Below are positions 6,503 through 8,702 of a DNA stretch of 8,702 nt, one piece after another. This DNA is from Wolbachia endosymbiont of Cylisticus convexus. GTDB taxonomy: Bacteria; Pseudomonadota; Alphaproteobacteria; Rickettsiales; Anaplasmataceae. The position numbers were made by a program, and so were the translations under genes. The notes under the pieces were generated by a model that saw only the letters and a list, made by a program, of their open reading frames with translations, ran no database searches and was not told the origin of the DNA. The DNA lies in assembly GCF_003344345.1 (NCBI RefSeq), contig NZ_QPIP01000224.1, forward strand, positions 1 through 8,702, in the 5' to 3' direction. Position 1 is the stretch's first letter; every line of letters begins with the position of its first letter.

Positions 6503-7856
6503 ACTTACTATGACCAGACGAACCACTAATACCAGGGGCTTCTAACATGGACTGCGGATCACCAAAGCCACTGTGGGGAATAGGTACCTTATCTAACTCA
6601 GAAAACAATCCTTCTGCCAGCTTACCATAATCAACACCACTCTTCATACCAGTTCTACCAACTGTTTTTAGGTTGCTAATTAAATAATTTTTAAAACTCA
6701 CAAAATCCTCCTGTGTACAATACTTTTTTGCAAACTGTAAAATCTCTAACACCTCGTCTTTTTTTCCAGTATCACCTGAAGCACGACCGCGCTCCCAATC
6801 TACAATTAATCCGGCAAGCATGCGTTTGATTGGGACTCTACCATTCGAAAAAACAGCAGCCTTTTTATGCTCATTAAAGCGATTGCACCTCCAAATATCC
6901 ATAGTAATTGATCTAGCTTGGGCACTTAACTCAGGATTTTCCAATATCACATTTGAAAACGAGGAAAGGAGGAGTCCATAATCATGATGTGAAAGTATTT
7001 TGTCTGCAGGTACTGAAACTTCTTCATAGCACCAGCGCTTCATTATATCTTGAACTGTATCAAGAAAACTCCAACGTATCAAACCATTAAGAAGTGAATA
7101 TACTCCTTGATCTTTTTCTAACAACTTAAGCAACAGCTCATGTTTTGCTGGATCATCCATTTTATACAGGCAAAAATCTAAAACGGTAGCACGATTGTAG
7201 TTACATTGAACAGTGGACAAGGTAATAACCGCATTAATAATTTCCTCTTCTCTTTCTTGCTCGTTTAAGCGGTTATAGAAATATTCCACTCCCTCGCTCC
7301 ATTTAAGATCTACAGCTTCTCGGAATCCATCTATATCACTGTATTCTTTTAATTTTAATTCTTCAGATTCTCTATCAATCCAAAAACTAGATACAGGATC
7401 ATAATTTTCCATAGAGTCTAACAGATCACTTCTTATATACTTATCGTTGCTGGCCGCAGGTCCACCATCATCATCTACTGCATCAGGAGAAAACCTGCTC
7501 TTGTGAAGGTCGAACTTTTCCTGAAAAAGGTCTTTAATTTTTTCTTTCACGCAATATCTACATGCCATTTTATATCTAGAAAACGGATTTTCTATCCCAT
7601 TTATGCTTTCTTCAGTTAGCCTTTGTCCTAGGCTAGTGTTATTCAACTTTGCACCCGACCAACAACTCTCATCGCGAAACATGTTGTATAAGAATTGTAG
7701 CTTATCACCTTCGAGAGATTTCACTTGCCTAATATAGGTCTTCACCCATCTTTCAATAGCTAAACGCCTTTCAGCAGCAATTTGGGAATCTGTATGTTCA
7801 ATAACACTTTGTAACTTATTAAGTACTGCAGCATGACGTTCTGTTATTCTTGGCAT
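6501..7856 (-). CDS. cifA: Cytoplasmic incompatibility factor CifA (rescue factor)
   Basis: CifA is the maternal rescue protein of CI. It binds CifB, and in many strains it also contributes to sperm modification. The 451-residue product matches type I CifA as I recall it from wMel: it starts MPRITERHAAVLNKLQ, and has conserved blocks near FLYNMFRDESCW, LNNTSLGQRLTEESI, FWIDRESEELK, KWSEGVEYFYNRL, NPELSAQARS and GVDYGKLAE. The frame extends four codons further to an ATG at 7868, but only the ATG at 7856 has a ribosome binding site, and its N-terminus matches the family start. The protein looks mostly helical, with no signal peptide or membrane segment. The C-terminal tail ends SGSSGHSK and lacks the basic KKRR-like end recalled for wMel CifA. 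It is first in the operon with cifB. Its resemblance to type I suggests a close relative such as type II or III, not proven. Confidence 0.94.
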   Translation of the reverse strand: MPRITERHAAVLNKLQSVIEHTDSQIAAERRLAIERWVKTYIRQVKSLEGDKLQFLYNMFRDESCWSGAKLNNTSLGQRLTEESINGIENPFSRYKMACRYCVKEKIKDLFQEKFDLHKSRFSPDAVDDDGGPAASNDKYIRSDLLDSMENYDPVSSFWIDRESEELKLKEYSDIDGFREAVDLKWSEGVEYFYNRLNEQEREEEIINAVITLSTVQCNYNRATVLDFCLYKMDDPAKHELLLKLLEKDQGVYSLLNGLIRWSFLDTVQDIMKRWCYEEVSVPADKILSHHDYGLLLSSFSNVILENPELSAQARSITMDIWRCNRFNEHKKAAVFSNGRVPIKRMLAGLIVDWERGRASGDTGKKDEVLEILQFAKKYCTQEDFVSFKNYLISNLKTVGRTGMKSGVDYGKLAEGLFSELDKVPIPHSGFGDPQSMLEAPGISGSSGHSK

Positions 7857-7860
7857 TGCA

Positions 7861-7866
7861 CTCTCC
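7861..7866 (-). promoter_or_regulatory. Ribosome binding site that decides the cifA start
   Basis: GGAGAG on the - strand lies 4 nt before the ATG at 7856. Upstream of the alternative ATG at 7868 there is only AT-rich sequence (AATATTTTTAT) with no such site. Confidence 0.65.
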
Positions 7867-7885
7867 ATATAAAAATATTTATGGG

Positions 7886-7914
7886 ATTATGTAAAAGTTA
7901 GAATTAAATAACAA
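7886..7914 (-). promoter_or_regulatory. Candidate sigma-70 promoter of the cifA-cifB operon
   Basis: TTGTTA (7914-7909), a 17-bp spacer and CATAAT (7891-7886) on the - strand predict transcription from about 7879, giving a short leader of some 20 nt. The spacer length is ideal and the boxes match 4 of 6 and 5 of 6 consensus bases. Caution is needed because the region is AT-rich. Confidence 0.5.
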
Positions 7915-8389
7915 CCTAAAATTACTGAGGATAAAAAAAACTTCATGGAAAACATTTTCTATATTGAACAGATATAAAAATTCTATTGGAATTTACAGGA
8001 AATACCATACTCCTCAGCGTCATAAAAATTTTAAATGTTTACTTTGTTTAAAAAGAAAATAGATCGTATATTTGTGAGAACAAGCCAAGTAAAAATAGGG
8101 TTGTGAAAATGGAATTTTGAAATCTTTGCAACAAAATTAGGCAAAACAGTTCGTACGTAGATTTAGTGAAAGTGAGCCAATATAGCTGATTTTAGCGTAT
8201 AGTAAAATTATTATAAATAAAAGTTCGAATGTATCACGTGGTAGACCATTCCATCCCAAAACGAAAGATTCTCACCGCCCTTGGTTTTGAGCGCTGGAAA
8301 TGGTTGTATTATTTAAGTTATTAATGAAATATATTGCTAGATTAATATTAGTTTATTTTAGAATTAAGGTAGATTTATAAAAAACAGAA

Positions 8390-8434
8390 TTTAAAAAAGA
8401 CCTTATATTAAGCCTATTAAGAGCCTTTTTTAAA
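8390..8434. terminator. Terminator-like hairpin with A6/T6 arms
   Basis: TTTAAAAAAG (8390-8399) is the exact reverse complement of CTTTTTTAAA (8425-8434). Inside lies a second short pairing, CTTA (8402-8405) with TAAG (8418-8421). The structure could work in either direction, but its GC content is very low and nothing in the window obviously ends here. Confidence 0.3.
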
Positions 8435-8471
8435 AATTACTTCAGATTAAAAAATTTTTTCAAATTAGGGG

Positions 8472-8499
8472 TTGACAAAATTTAGAGATAGGATATCTT
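8472..8499 (+). promoter_or_regulatory. Promoter of the right-hand partial gene
   Basis: A perfect -35 TTGACA (8472-8477) is followed after 16 bp by TATCTT (8494-8499), which matches the -10 consensus at 4 of 6 positions. Transcription would begin near 8506, giving a leader of about 75 nt before the ATG at 8580. Confidence 0.55.
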
Positions 8500-8579
8500 G
8501 CCTAAAATGGTATTAGACTACTATGGTGTATGCTTAAGTGTACTAGTTTCCATGTTTTTCCATTCATAGAGGGGTGATT

Positions 8580-8702
8580 ATGCTGCGTTCAGATATTCCA
8601 AAAGTTTTATTTTCGTCTATTAAAGAGGATGATCCCTATAGAACATCTAAGCTTTTTCAAATTGAACGCTGGTGCTATGCAAATTGGGATTTGCACAAAA
8701 GG
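8580..8702 (+). CDS. 5' end of an unidentified gene, truncated by the window
   Basis: The ATG at 8580 is preceded by GAGGGG (8569-8574) at a 5-nt spacing and by a promoter with a perfect -35 box, so this looks like a real gene start. Its 41 codons stay open to the window end, beginning MLRSDIPKVLFSSIKEDDPY and ending with QIERWCYANWDLHKR. The fragment has no signal peptide. It is too short to place in a family and I do not recognise it. It points away from the cif operon, so it is not in that transcript. A prophage-encoded or accessory protein is likely from context. Confidence 0.75.
   Translation, partial: MLRSDIPKVLFSSIKEDDPYRTSKLFQIERWCYANWDLHKR

Larger units (their letters stand above)
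7869..8579. other. 711-bp AT-rich intergenic region between cifA and the right-hand gene
   Basis: The two flanking genes point away from each other and each has a candidate promoter in this gap (7886-7914 leftward, 8472-8499 rightward). Between them there is no long open frame on either strand. The only coding-like piece is 8229-8324 (+), 31 codons reading MYHVVDHSIPKRKILTALGF and ERWKWLYYLSY. It has no ribosome binding site and is less AT-rich than its surroundings. A hairpin with a T-run occurs at 8390-8434. I see no tRNA, CRISPR or IS ends. The stretch may be decayed sequence. Confidence 0.6.

Noticed and set aside
8449..8460. AAAAAATTTTTT palindrome as an operator
   Set aside because: A run of A followed by T is common in DNA this AT-rich, and no second copy or spacing pattern supports protein binding.

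Overview
The window looks like accessory DNA of a Wolbachia endosymbiont, most likely the eukaryotic association module of a prophage WO or a relic of one. The reasons are the low G+C content, the ankyrin and tandem-repeat genes, an IS256-type element with decayed coding capacity, and above all an adjacent cifA-cifB pair, the cytoplasmic incompatibility (CI) factors.

Layout, left to right. (1) 1-1376: an IS256-family (Mutator-type) insertion sequence with both 23-bp terminal inverted repeats. Its transposase is broken by an exact 44-bp tandem duplication. (2) 1378-1494: the 3' end of an unidentified + strand gene that appears to be cut by the IS. (3) 3508-1541 (-): a protein of about 655 residues with roughly eleven 17-residue repeats, an acidic C-terminal half, its own promoter and no recognised family. 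(4) 4025-3593 (-): a decayed ankyrin-repeat gene with a 1-base frameshift. (5) 4026-4292: a gap holding a 42-codon open stretch that may be a gene remnant. (6) 6491-4293 (-): cifB of the nuclease-only class, with two PD-(D/E)XK domains that both keep their catalytic residues and no Ulp1-like deubiquitylase. (7) 7856-6501 (-): cifA. (8) 7869-8579: an AT-rich, apparently non-coding region with the cifA promoter, a terminator-like hairpin and a rightward promoter. (9) 8580-8702 (+): the first 41 codons of an unidentified gene that runs off the window.

How the genes work together. cifA and cifB form a compact leftward operon with a 9-nt gap, and the cifB ribosome binding site overlaps the cifA stop codon. 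In the known biology, CifB (with or without CifA) modifies sperm so that embryos die unless CifA is supplied from the egg; the two proteins bind each other. Nothing in either reading frame suggests inactivation here. The flanking genes are in various states of decay (IS, ankyrin gene, 3' remnant), so the intact cif pair stands out. The repeat protein lies on the same strand downstream but has its own promoter, so it is probably a separate transcription unit. It is the least explained intact gene in the window.
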